From the NCBI GenBank assembly GCA_020740485.1, contig DYMN01000012.1:1-53215 (forward strand): DNA of 53,215 nucleotides, in the 5' to 3' direction. Positions 45,432 to 53,100 of this stretch are shown here, piece after piece. Numbering within the stretch: the first letter of the stretch is position 1; each line of letters starts with the position of its first letter. The notes under the pieces were generated by a model. It had not been told where the DNA came from. It did not search any database and saw only the letters and a list, made by a program, of their open reading frames with translations. Made by a program: the position numbers and the translations under genes. This DNA comes from Polaribacter sp. Lineage in GTDB: Bacteria; Bacteroidota; Bacteroidia; Flavobacteriales; Flavobacteriaceae.

Positions 45432-45890
45432 TTAAGAAAGAACCCCATGGGCAATACGAGTTAATTCATCCGTTAATAAGGCAATGCCAAAACTGCTGTC
45501 TAAGAGGTCTTGGGGTTTCTTTTTGCCTAAAACCAAGTTTTCGGTTTGTAGCCAAATCATAAAATATTCATCTGAACCAAATACTTCAATGCCTTTGGTA
45601 CGCAACATTTCTATTTGTATTAACCTTTCTGATTGGGGTGCTTCAAAGGTTTTGTTGTCTTTTTCGTATCGAGAAAGAGTTTTGGTGGATAGATGTAGAA
45701 AATCTGCCCAAGTCTGTAACGTAAAAGGAAACTTTTGTGAAATCCTCACAAAAGCATCAAAAGAAATACCTCGCTTGACACTTTCCATCATACTAAAAAT
45801 CCCCGCATCATCCATGTTTTGATAACCATAGACAGCCACGGGTTCATTGCTTACGGATGACTGATCTTGATGGGATTTGTATTTTTTCAT
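45432..45890 (-). CDS. Xre/MbcA/ParS-type antitoxin
   Basis: A 152-residue antitoxin. The N-terminal Xre-like helix-turn-helix (TLQTWADFLHLSTKTLSRYE, about 75-94) is followed by the DUF2384 toxin-binding domain (GSDEYFMIWLQTENLVLGKKK, PQDLLDSSFGIALLTDELTRI). It should neutralise the RES toxin and repress the operon. Upstream bases contain GAGCGTAATCGAAAC repeats, so the operator is not evident. Confidence 0.9.
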   Translation of the reverse strand: MKKYKSHQDQSSVSNEPVAVYGYQNMDDAGIFSMMESVKRGISFDAFVRISQKFPFTLQTWADFLHLSTKTLSRYEKDNKTFEAPQSERLIQIEMLRTKGIEVFGSDEYFMIWLQTENLVLGKKKPQDLLDSSFGIALLTDELTRIAHGVLS

Positions 45891-46627
45891 TATAGGGCTA
45901 TTAATTATTAGGTTATAGATTATTGATTATCGGTCGTTGAGCGTAATCGAAACGTTGATTATCAGGTTATTATGTTGATAGGTTATTGATTATTAGGTTA
46001 TTGGAATTTGGTCTCGATAGTTTGTTATTGATAATTTTAGTTAACAATGGTGGTTGAGTGTAGCGATATTATCGGGAAGTATCGAAACCACTGGTTGATT
46101 GGCATGATTGAAAAGTTATTTTTTTTAAATTTGGAATTAGAATTGTTCTTTTAAATTAGACAAGTCTTACTAAAGTTAATCTATAAAATTCCAACTTCTA
46201 CCTTCCAAATTATTACTTTAAAATGCAAATATACGACATTTGTCTTTATAATAAAAACATTTGTCTGATTATTTTAATTTTAATTTCAACTTTATGAGCA
46301 TGCGGTAGTACCTTTGCAAATCTTCGGCTAATCTAAATTATGGCTTTTCGACTCGTTTTTGTCGTTTTCTTATAGAAAAAACACCTTTTCAGAAGTCTTT
46401 TTCTCTATATTTCGCACTTAGTCCTAATTTATCCCTCAGACTTCAACGGACGAGCTACAAAAACGACTGAATAAAATACTATTATTCCATCGGTCTTAGT
46501 TCGCATCGTCGCTCAAGCTATCCCAAGTTTGCAAAAGACTCATCTTAAAAAGCAGTAAGCTATCATTTGTGAAATCAAAATAAATAGTACACTTTTGCAT
46601 CAATTAATAAATATTTCATTTTACTCA
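45891..46627. other. Gap before manA with repeats and a possible structured RNA
   Basis: Over 700 bases without a gene. The left part holds TTATTGATTAT-type repeats and GAGCG-type motifs. At 46309-46316 lies TACCTTTG, a -7 element. Downstream TCGTTTTTGT (46354-46363 region) can pair with ACAAAAACGA (about 46455-46464), enclosing roughly 90 bases. This could be a small RNA (6S-like is one thought) or an interspersed repeat; I cannot decide. Confidence 0.3.
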
Positions 46628-47599
46628 ATGTTCTATCCATTCAAGTTTCAACCCATTCCCAAGCATCGGATTTGGGGTGGAAATAAATTAAAAGTCAATT
46701 TAAACAAACCTTTTAAAGAAAATAAAATTGGTGAAAGTTGGGAAATATCTACTGTTCCCGGAGATGTCTCTGTAGTTTCTAACGGATATTTTGTAGGGAA
46801 AAATCTTCAAGAATTGATAGATAATTATCCTATTGAAATGCTGGGTGAAAAAATTTATAAACGTTATGGCACTAATTTTCCACTGTTGATTAAATTTATA
46901 GATGCCCAATCGGATTTGAGCATTCAGCTTCATCCCAATGATGTTTTGGCAAAACAAAGACATAATTCATTAGGGAAAGAAGAAATGTGGTATATAATGG
47001 AAGCTGAACCTAACAGCCGATTAATGTTCGGATTTAACCAAAAATTAAATCCGGAAACCTATTCCAAACATTTAAAAAACAACACATTAGAAAGCGTTTT
47101 ACACTATGAAAATGTAAAATCCGATGACGTTTTTCACATTCCTACCGGAAGAGTTCACGCTATTGGTGGGGGCATATTGTTAGCAGAAATTCAACAAAGT
47201 AGTGATGTTACCTATAGGTTATATGACTATAACCGAAAAGATGAAAATGGAAATTTAAGAGAATTGCACACAGAATTAGCCCTGGATGCCATTGATTTTG
47301 AAATTCCTAATCAATTTAAAACAGATTTCGATTCAGTCGAAAATAAAGTTATTAAAATAGTAGAATCACAATATTTTACAACTAATTTATTCCATTTGAA
47401 TCAAAAAATGAAATTCCAAAATAGTAAAAAAAATGAAACCTTTACCATATACATATGTGTAAGTGGAAAAGCAACGCTAAAGAATGATAATTTCGAAATC
47501 GAATTAAACAAAGGAGAAAGCGTATTAATTCCGGCAATTATAGACCAATATGAAATTGATCCTCCAACGGAAGTGAAATTATTGCAAGTTTTTCCCTAA
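46628..47599 (+). CDS. manA: Mannose-6-phosphate isomerase, class I
   Basis: A 323-residue isomerase interconverting mannose 6-phosphate and fructose 6-phosphate. Zinc-site motifs are QLHPND and the later RVHAIGGGILLAEIQQSSD; WGGNKL and ESWEIS are typical N-terminal parts. I start at 46628 (MFYPFKFQPIPKHR), which matches family N-termini; an upstream ATG at 46595 would add 11 residues. The cupin-like C-terminus is complete. The trpB promoter begins 5 bases after its stop. Confidence 0.93.
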   Translation: MFYPFKFQPIPKHRIWGGNKLKVNLNKPFKENKIGESWEISTVPGDVSVVSNGYFVGKNLQELIDNYPIEMLGEKIYKRYGTNFPLLIKFIDAQSDLSIQLHPNDVLAKQRHNSLGKEEMWYIMEAEPNSRLMFGFNQKLNPETYSKHLKNNTLESVLHYENVKSDDVFHIPTGRVHAIGGGILLAEIQQSSDVTYRLYDYNRKDENGNLRELHTELALDAIDFEIPNQFKTDFDSVENKVIKIVESQYFTTNLFHLNQKMKFQNSKKNETFTIYICVSGKATLKNDNFEIELNKGESVLIPAIIDQYEIDPPTEVKLLQVFP

Positions 47600-47603
47600 A
47601 AAA

Positions 47604-47634
47604 TTTGGAATATTTAAAATTGAATTTATCTTTG
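47604..47634 (+). promoter_or_regulatory. Promoter of the trp leader and trpB
   Basis: TTTG (47604-47607), 19 bases, TATCTTTG (47627-47634): a full match to the Bacteroidota consensus, with the same spacing as the tRNA promoter at 51165. Transcription should begin near 47640. Confidence 0.85.
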
Positions 47635-47654
47635 CAAGTATAAAATAAAGAATA

Positions 47655-47711
47655 ATGTATTCATTAAACAACAATTGGTGTTGGCAAATGGTTTTCTCTC
47701 ATAGGGAATAA
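47655..47711 (+). CDS. trpL: trp leader peptide
   Basis: An 18-codon open frame, MYSLNNNWCWQMVFSHRE, with two Trp codons (47676-47678 and 47682-47684). It starts about 15 bases after the predicted transcription start and is followed by alternative hairpins and a terminator before trpB. This is the layout of ribosome-mediated attenuation: stalling at Trp codons when charged tRNA-Trp is scarce would favour read-through. Confidence 0.85.
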   Translation: MYSLNNNWCWQMVFSHRE

Positions 47712-47717
47712 CTGTTT

Positions 47718-47749
47718 GTTTATATTACATCAATTGGTATCATATAAAC
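47718..47749 (+). promoter_or_regulatory. Candidate antiterminator stem
   Basis: GTTTATAT (47718-47725) is perfectly complementary to ATATAAAC (47742-47749), which overlaps the first four bases of the terminator arm. CAATTG at 47672-47677 (including the first Trp codon) can also pair with CAATTG at 47731-47736. Confidence 0.5.
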
Positions 47750-47774
47750 CGCAGGATTTTCCTGCGGTTTTTTT
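47746..47774 (+). terminator. trp attenuator terminator
   Basis: AAACCGCAGG, loop ATTTT, CCTGCGGTTT followed by TTTT; a ten-pair perfect stem and T-run located 35 bases after the leader peptide stop. Confidence 0.92.
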
Positions 47775-47790
47775 ATGTAAAATTTTTAAA

Positions 47791-47850
47791 CAATAACAAT
47801 AACAATAACAATAACAATAACAATAACAATAACAATAACAATAAACAATA
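47791..47850. repeat. CAATAA microsatellite in the trpB leader
   Basis: Nine perfect CAATAA copies at 47791-47844, then degenerate copies up to the trpB start at 47858. Unstructured A-rich leader; copy number could vary by slippage. Confidence 0.95.
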
Positions 47851-47857
47851 AACAATT

Positions 47858-49021
47858 ATGAACACAGCAACATTAGAAAAAAAAGTAGGCTATTTTGGTA
47901 ATTATGGAGGTCAATTTGTTCCGGAACATCTTGCCGTTAAACTCAATCATTTGTACGAAGTTTTTTTATCTTACAAAGATGAGCCCGAGTTTAAGGCGGA
48001 ATTTGCAAATTTATTGAAAACATTCGTGGGAAGACCTTCACCATTGTATAAAGCAGAAAATTTATCAAAATTGGTAGGAAGTACTATTTATTTGAAAAGA
48101 GAAGATTTAAACCATACAGGTTCACACAAAATAAACAACACTTTAGGTCAAATTTTATTGGCAAAAAGAATGGGTGCAACAGAAATTATAGCAGAAACCG
48201 GAGCAGGGCAACACGGCGTAGCGACGGCTACTGTGGCTGCCTTAATGGGGATAAAATGTAAAGTTTTTATGGGGAAAGTAGATTCCGAACGCCAGAAAAT
48301 GAATGTGGAACGGATGATAACCTTAGGAGCAGAAGTAATTACAGCTACTGATGGTAGAGCCACCTTAAAAGATGCAGTGGATGCAGCTTTAACCTATTAT
48401 GTGCACAATCCAAATTCATTTTATTTGTTAGGCTCAGCAGTAGGACCGCACCCTTACCCAACGATTGTTAGATATTTTCAATCCGTGATTAGTGAAGAAA
48501 TTAAAAAACAAATCCAAGAAATTGAAGGACGTCAACCCGATGCCGTTGTAGCGTGTATTGGAGGTGGTTCTAACTCTATTGGTGCTTTTGCACATTTTAT
48601 TGATGACCCCAAAGTAAAGTTGTACGCAGCAGAAGCAGCAGGAGAAAAATTGGAAATAGGGAAAACAGCGGCTACCTTAACGCTGGGTAAGCCCGGCGTT
48701 TTTCAAGGAGCTTATTCACTTTGCTTAGTTGATGAAAACGGAGAGCCGGTTCCATCTGCTTCTATTGCAGCCGGTTTGGATTATCCCGGAATTGGACCCG
48801 AGCATGCGCATCTTAAAGAAATCAATAGAGTAGCCTATCACCCTATAACAGATGACGAAGCCGTAGATGCATACAAATTATTATCACGCACCGAAGGGAT
48901 TATTCCCGCAATAGAATCTTCTCACGCGGTAGCATTGGCACAGAAATTATTTAAAGATAAAAATGCCTTAGTGGTTATCAATTTATCAGGCCGTGGAGAT
49001 AAAGATGTAAGTAGATTGTAA
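47858..49021 (+). CDS. trpB: Tryptophan synthase beta chain
   Basis: A 387-residue TrpB, joining indole and serine to form tryptophan. The PLP lysine is in HTGSHKINN, the catalytic Glu is in AETGAGQHGV, the phosphate loop is GGGSNSIG, and the C-terminal signature is SGRGDKD. All are intact. No trpA or other trp gene is adjacent, so this copy is transcribed alone behind its own attenuator. It may pair with TrpA made elsewhere or salvage indole. Confidence 0.96.
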   Translation: MNTATLEKKVGYFGNYGGQFVPEHLAVKLNHLYEVFLSYKDEPEFKAEFANLLKTFVGRPSPLYKAENLSKLVGSTIYLKREDLNHTGSHKINNTLGQILLAKRMGATEIIAETGAGQHGVATATVAALMGIKCKVFMGKVDSERQKMNVERMITLGAEVITATDGRATLKDAVDAALTYYVHNPNSFYLLGSAVGPHPYPTIVRYFQSVISEEIKKQIQEIEGRQPDAVVACIGGGSNSIGAFAHFIDDPKVKLYAAEAAGEKLEIGKTAATLTLGKPGVFQGAYSLCLVDENGEPVPSASIAAGLDYPGIGPEHAHLKEINRVAYHPITDDEAVDAYKLLSRTEGIIPAIESSHAVALAQKLFKDKNALVVINLSGRGDKDVSRL

Positions 49022-49156
49022 AATAAGGCTTTAGTGGAATTTTTGTAGTAAAATATTATTTATATAAACACAAAATTAATCAGGTTAAAAAGGTTAAAAG
49101 GTTAAAAAAGTTAATTTAGGCTGTCTATATTAGATTAATTACTCAATAATCTCGAA

Positions 49157-49222
49157 CACGCCAAGTCGTGATTTTCAATTATATAGTACTGCCACGCATG
49201 TTGAAAATCACGATTTGGCGTG
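49157..49222. repeat. 22-base inverted repeat, CACGCCAA family
   Basis: CACGCCAAGTCGTGATTTTC... (49157-49178) pairs with ...GAAAATCACGATTTGGCGTG (49201-49222) with one mismatch. It shares GAAAATCACG and the GGCGTGAGCGTG flank with the repeat at 43007. Confidence 0.85.
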
Positions 49223-49467
49223 AGCGTGGCATCGGATTGCGTTTCCGATAGACTCGCCGCGCAATCCGATAGCTATCGGATTGAAAATTACGAATTAGCG
49301 TGAGCGTGCTATCGGAATCACTGCGTTCAGCTCAATTAACCCAATAATTAATAACCCAATAACTCAATTAACTCAATTCCCCATCTAAAATCTATTAATC
49401 ATTAACAAAAATTTTACTAAAGCCTAAAATAATTTCATTTAATATCTTATCAATTGAAAAAAACAAT

Positions 49468-49475
49468 TACTTTTG
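49468..49475 (+). promoter_or_regulatory. Candidate -7 element for rpsU
   Basis: TACTTTTG, a perfect TAnnTTTG, 59 bases before the rpsU start. Confidence 0.55.
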
Positions 49476-49510
49476 CAACCCATTATAAACCATTAAATAC
49501 GACAATTTGA

Positions 49511-49519
49511 AAGGAGGTG
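49511..49519 (+). promoter_or_regulatory. Strong Shine-Dalgarno site of rpsU
   Basis: AAGGAGGTG, 7 bases before the ATG at 49527. Such a site is exceptional here, since the other genes lack one. In flavobacteria, ribosomal protein bS21 helps hide the anti-SD of 16S rRNA, and a strong SD on rpsU lets bS21-deficient ribosomes boost bS21 synthesis. Confidence 0.92.
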
Positions 49520-49526
49520 CCTCAAT

Positions 49527-49724
49527 ATGTTAATCATTCCAATTAAAGACGGTGAAAACATTGATAGAGCTTTAAAACGTTTCAAACGTAAATTTGACAG
49601 CACTAAAGTGATGAAAAAATTACGCGATAAAAAACAATTTACAAAACCATCAGTGGTAAGTAGAGGTGGTAAAATTAGAGCTGCATACAAACAACGCTTA
49701 AGAACAGCTGAAGAACAAGCATAG
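49527..49724 (+). CDS. rpsU: 30S ribosomal protein S21
   Basis: A 65-residue bS21 (MLIIPIKDGENIDRALKRFK), rich in Lys and Arg. It binds the small subunit near the 3' end of 16S rRNA. In Bacteroidota it takes part in occluding the anti-SD sequence, which makes its own strong SD a feedback sensor. A terminator follows after about 22 bases, overlapping the xerC promoter. Confidence 0.96.
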   Translation: MLIIPIKDGENIDRALKRFKRKFDSTKVMKKLRDKKQFTKPSVVSRGGKIRAAYKQRLRTAEEQA

Positions 49725-49746
49725 TTTCTTTTATTTAGATAATTGA

Positions 49747-49792
49747 CGCTAAAAAAATAAAGTTTAATATCTTTGTTTTTTTAGCGTTTTTC
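49747..49792 (+). terminator. rpsU terminator
   Basis: CGCTAAAAAAA (49747-49757) pairs with TTTTTTTAGCG (49776-49786), extended inward by AAAG/CTTT, and is followed by TTTTTC. Confidence 0.8.
49768..49775 (+). promoter_or_regulatory. -7 element for xerC inside the rpsU terminator
   Basis: TATCTTTG in the loop and right arm of the terminator, 22 bases before the xerC start; TTG at 49743-49745 could serve as the upstream element. Confidence 0.5.
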
Positions 49793-49797
49793 TTTAT

Positions 49798-50682
49798 ATG
49801 TTAGTACGTAAATTTATAGAGTATTTAAGAGTTGAAAAAGGGTATTCAAAACATACTTTGACGGCTTATGCCAATGATTTAACTACATTCAACAATTTCA
49901 TATCAGAAGTGGATGCAGATTTAAAAATAGAGGGAGCAAATTATTCGTTTGTAAGACAGTGGATAATTGATTTGAATTTAAAAGGATTAGACAATCGAAG
50001 TATCAATAGAAAAATAAGCTCACTAAAGACTTTTTACAAATTTTTACTTAAAACTAATGTAATCAATGCAAATCCTATTGATCGCCATAAATCACTCAAA
50101 ACTCAAAAAAAAGTGATTTTACCCTTTTCTCAAAAAGAGATGGAAGCGGTGGCAGAGTTTTATGATACAGAATCTGAATTTACAAAATTGCGCAATTCTT
50201 TAATTATCGAGTTACTTTACACTACCGGTATGAGAAGATCCGAATTGATTAATTTAAAATTAAATGATGTAAATTTTTCTAAACAACAAATTAAAGTATT
50301 CGGAAAAAGGAACAAGGAGATATATATTCCATTAATTAATGACATTCAAAATTTAATAAAACAGTATATTGAAAGTAGAAATGAAATAGTAACAACATCA
50401 AATCATTTATTAATAACTGAAAAAGGTAAAAAAATTTATGAAACATTAGTATATAGAGTTGTAACTGAATATATGAATCTCGTAAGTAGCAAAGAAATTA
50501 AAAGCCCTCATGTATTGCGCCATAGCTTTGCTACTCATTTATTAGAAGAAGGGGCAGATTTGAATACGGTAAAAGATTTATTAGGTCACTCGAGCTTAGC
50601 TTCAACACAAGTTTACACTCATACCAATATAGAAAAGCTAAAAGAAACCTACAGAAAAGCACATCCTAGAAATAAAATGTAG
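49798..50682 (+). CDS. xerC: Tyrosine recombinase XerC
   Basis: A 294-residue tyrosine recombinase that resolves chromosome dimers. The SAM-like N-terminal domain is followed by the catalytic set R146 (TTGMRRSEL), K170, H238 and R241 (HVLRHSFATH), H264 (LLGHSS) and Y273 (QVYTHT). All are intact. Its place between rpsU and hpf is conserved in Flavobacteriia, which argues for the housekeeping recombinase, not a phage integrase. Confidence 0.94.
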   Translation: MLVRKFIEYLRVEKGYSKHTLTAYANDLTTFNNFISEVDADLKIEGANYSFVRQWIIDLNLKGLDNRSINRKISSLKTFYKFLLKTNVINANPIDRHKSLKTQKKVILPFSQKEMEAVAEFYDTESEFTKLRNSLIIELLYTTGMRRSELINLKLNDVNFSKQQIKVFGKRNKEIYIPLINDIQNLIKQYIESRNEIVTTSNHLLITEKGKKIYETLVYRVVTEYMNLVSSKEIKSPHVLRHSFATHLLEEGADLNTVKDLLGHSSLASTQVYTHTNIEKLKETYRKAHPRNKM

Positions 50683-50831
50683 AAAAATGCAATTTAACTT
50701 TATTTTTATATGTTTTTTTTGTAACTTTACATTGTGATAAACTTAAATCTAAAACCTATGTAGTATTTTTTTATCTTCGTTTGCTAATGAGTTAGATATT
50801 GAATAATTGTAAAATCTTAAATTTCTTGATT

Positions 50832-51137
50832 ATGAAAGTTCAAATTCAAGCTGTTAATTTTAACATTGACAAAAAGTTAGTTGTATTAATTGAAGAGAAA
50901 GTAGAAGCCTTAACTAAGTTCTACGAGAATATAGTCAGTGCCGAAGTCTTTTTAAAGGTTCAAAAAACAAGTGAAAAAGAAAATAAAATTTTAGAATTAA
51001 AGATAGGTATTCCGGGTAAAGACAAGTTAGTAAAAAGAACAACAAGCACATTTGAAGATGCTTTGTTACAAGCAGTTAGTAGCATGAAAAATTCATTAAA
51101 AAGATTGAAGGAAAAACAAAATGACAAACACAAATAA
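50832..51137 (+). CDS. hpf: Ribosome hibernation promoting factor
   Basis: A 101-residue short HPF/RaiA (YfiA) protein starting MKVQIQAVNFNIDKKL. I choose the Met at 50832 because family members begin there; the longer frame from 50799 adds 11 unlike residues. The beta-alpha-beta fold, with a basic helix near the end (SMKNSLKRLKEKQ), binds the decoding site of idle ribosomes. It lies 149 bases after xerC, ahead of the tRNA cluster. Confidence 0.93.
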   Translation: MKVQIQAVNFNIDKKLVVLIEEKVEALTKFYENIVSAEVFLKVQKTSEKENKILELKIGIPGKDKLVKRTTSTFEDALLQAVSSMKNSLKRLKEKQNDKHK

Positions 51138-51164
51138 TTATTTGCAAAAAAAAACACATTTTTT

Positions 51165-51195
51165 TTTGCAAATAATTTAAAAGTTTATACATTTG
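51165..51195 (+). promoter_or_regulatory. Promoter of the tRNA-tuf operon
   Basis: TTTG (51165-51168), 19 bases, TACATTTG (51188-51195): a full consensus match. A hairpin AAACCG/CGGTTT (about 51197-51218) follows, just before the first tRNA. Confidence 0.85.
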
Positions 51196-51226
51196 CAAAC
51201 CGTTTCAAAAAGCGGTTTGTTTTATT

Positions 51227-51300
51227 GCCGATGTAGCTCAGTTGGTCAGAGCTGCTGATTTGTAATCAGCAGGTCGGGGGTTCGAATCCCTCCATCGGCT
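51227..51300 (+). tRNA. tRNA-Thr (anticodon TGT)
   Basis: Acceptor stem GCCGATG/CATCGGC, anticodon stem GCTGA/TCAGC with loop TTTGTAA, T-loop TTCGAAT. CCA is not encoded. Confidence 0.97.
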
Positions 51301-51315
51301 CAAGTTCTTTTATAA

Positions 51316-51396
<81 letters not shown>

Positions 51397-51418
51397 CTTA
51401 GAGTTTCGAATTTTTTAA

Positions 51419-51491
51419 GCGGGAGTAGCTCAGTTGGTAGAGCTTCAGCCTTCCAAGCTGAATGTCGCGGGTTCGAGTCCCGTCTCCCGCT
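51419..51491 (+). tRNA. tRNA-Gly (anticodon TCC)
   Basis: Acceptor stem GCGGGAG/CTCCCGC, anticodon stem TCAGC/GCTGA with loop CTTCCAA. Confidence 0.97.
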
Positions 51492-51589
51492 CAACTTTTT
51501 TAAAACACTAAAGTATGTTTTAAATCGGTAGAGCGTTTGTTTTGAAAAATAAAAAAACATCAAAAATAAAATACCGCTCTTACTGCTAC

Positions 51590-51661
51590 GCCGACGTAGC
51601 TCAGGGGTAGAGCGTTTCCTTGGTAAGGAAAAGGTCACGGGTTCAATTCCCGTCGTTGGCT
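51590..51661 (+). tRNA. tRNA-Thr (anticodon GGT)
   Basis: Acceptor stem GCCGACG/CGTTGGC with one G-T pair, anticodon stem TTTCC/GGAAA with loop TTGGTAA. It lies 63 bases ahead of tuf. Confidence 0.96.
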
Positions 51662-51724
51662 CAAAAACCAAAAAAAATCGTATTTTAAGATTAACACTAA
51701 TATAAACTAAGTAAATCACTAATT

Positions 51725-52912
51725 ATGGCTAAAGAACAATTTAATAGGAATAAGCCGCACTTAAACATTGGTACCATTGGTCACGTTGACCACGGAAAAA
51801 CTACTTTAACTGCTGCTATTACATTAGTACTTTCTAAAAAAGGTCTTGCAGAAATTAAAGCGTTTGATTCTATTGATAACGCACCTGAAGAAAAAGAAAG
51901 AGGTATTACCATTAATACAGCTCACGTAGAGTATGCAACTGAAAAACGTCACTATGCACACGTAGACTGTCCTGGTCACGCGGATTATGTGAAAAACATG
52001 GTTACTGGGGCTGCCCAAATGGACGGTGCTATTATCGTAGTCGCTGCTACAGACGGACCAATGCCACAAACTAGAGAACACATCCTTTTAGGACGTCAAG
52101 TAGGTATTCCACGTATTGTGGTTTTTATGAATAAAGTTGACTTGGTTGATGACCCAGAATTACTAGAATTAGTAGAAATGGAAATCAGAGATTTACTTTC
52201 ATTCTATGAATACGATGGTGATAACAGTCCTGTAATTCAAGGTTCAGCTCTTGGTGCTTTAAATGGAGAACCACAATGGGAAGCTAAAGTTATGGAATTA
52301 ATGGATGCAGTTGACAACTGGATTGAATTACCTCCTCGTGATATAGACAAACCATTCTTAATGCCTGTTGAAGACGTATTCACTATCACTGGTCGTGGTA
52401 CTGTTGCTACAGGTCGTATCGAAAGTGGTATTGCTAATACTGGAGATCCTGTTGAAATCATCGGGATGGGAGCAGAAAAATTAACTTCTACAATTACCGG
52501 AGTTGAAATGTTCCGTAAAATATTAGATAGAGGTGAAGCTGGAGATAACGTTGGTTTATTGTTAAGAGGTATCGATAAAGAATCTATAAGCAGAGGAATG
52601 GTACTTTGTAAACCAGGATCAGTAAAACCACACGCTAAATTCAAAGCAGAGGTTTATATCCTTAAAAAGGAAGAAGGTGGACGTCATACTCCATTCCACA
52701 ATAACTATCGTCCTCAATTCTATGTTAGAACTACTGACGTAACCGGTAATATTCAATTACCTGCAGGTGTTGAAATGGTTATGCCTGGTGATAACTTAAC
52801 TATTCACGTTGAATTACATCAAGCCATTGCAATGAACGTAGGCTTACGCTTTGCAATCCGTGAAGGTGGTAGAACTGTAGGAGCTGGTCAGGTAACTGAG
52901 TTAATAGACTAA
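51725..52912 (+). CDS. tuf: Elongation factor Tu
   Basis: A 395-residue EF-Tu, which delivers aminoacyl-tRNA to the ribosome. GTPase motifs are [17 protein letters not shown] and NKVD; the effector region [13 protein letters not shown] and domains II and III are complete, ending [10 protein letters not shown]. It is downstream of four tRNA genes and upstream of tRNA-Trp, the usual order in this group, where secE and nusG typically follow. Confidence 0.99.
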   Translation: MAKEQFNRNKPHLNIGTIGHVDHGKTTLTAAITLVLSKKGLAEIKAFDSIDNAPEEKERGITINTAHVEYATEKRHYAHVDCPGHADYVKNMVTGAAQMDGAIIVVAATDGPMPQTREHILLGRQVGIPRIVVFMNKVDLVDDPELLELVEMEIRDLLSFYEYDGDNSPVIQGSALGALNGEPQWEAKVMELMDAVDNWIELPPRDIDKPFLMPVEDVFTITGRGTVATGRIESGIANTGDPVEIIGMGAEKLTSTITGVEMFRKILDRGEAGDNVGLLLRGIDKESISRGMVLCKPGSVKPHAKFKAEVYILKKEEGGRHTPFHNNYRPQFYVRTTDVTGNIQLPAGVEMVMPGDNLTIHVELHQAIAMNVGLRFAIREGGRTVGAGQVTELID

Positions 52913-52931
52913 TATCTAAATAATATCTTTC

Positions 52932-52966
52932 AATAAGGTGTTCCGATTTTGTCGGAATACCTTATT
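52932..52966 (+). terminator. Hairpin after tuf
   Basis: AATAAGGTGTTCCGA and TCGGAATACCTTATT form a 15-pair stem with one G-T pair. There is no long T-run, so termination may be partial. Confidence 0.65.
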
Positions 52967-53027
52967 GTATTGATAAGGATATTCTAATTTTAATTTCTTT
53001 AAGCGCTTTATAAACAGCGCTTTATTT

Positions 53028-53100
53028 ACGGGTGTAGCTCAGTTGGTAGAGCATCGGTCTCCAAAACCGAGTGTCGGGAGTTCGAGCCTCTCCACCCGTG
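53028..53100 (+). tRNA. tRNA-Trp (anticodon CCA)
   Basis: Acceptor stem ACGGGTG/CACCCGT with discriminator G, anticodon stem TCGGT/ACCGA with loop CTCCAAA. Its last 16 bases are duplicated downstream. Confidence 0.97.

Larger units (their letters stand above)
49022..49526. other. Repeat-bearing gap between trpB and rpsU
   Basis: About 500 bases without a gene: a large inverted repeat (49157-49222), CCGATAGCTATCGG near 49266, ATCGGAATCACTGCGTTCAGC near 49312, simple CCCAATAA/CTCAATTAA repeats, and then the rpsU promoter and SD sequence. Confidence 0.7.

Noticed and set aside
45338..45562. 74-codon plus-strand frame
   Set aside because: It covers the repeat spacer and the antisense of the antitoxin gene.
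46595..46627. Upstream start for manA
   Set aside because: The extra 11 residues do not resemble family N-termini; MFYPFKFQP at 46628 does.
47791..47850. CAATAA repeat as a CRISPR-like array
   Set aside because: Six-base units without spacers; a simple microsatellite.
49798..50682. XerC gene as a phage or island integrase next to tRNAs
   Set aside because: The rpsU-xerC-hpf-tRNA-tuf order is the conserved chromosomal arrangement.
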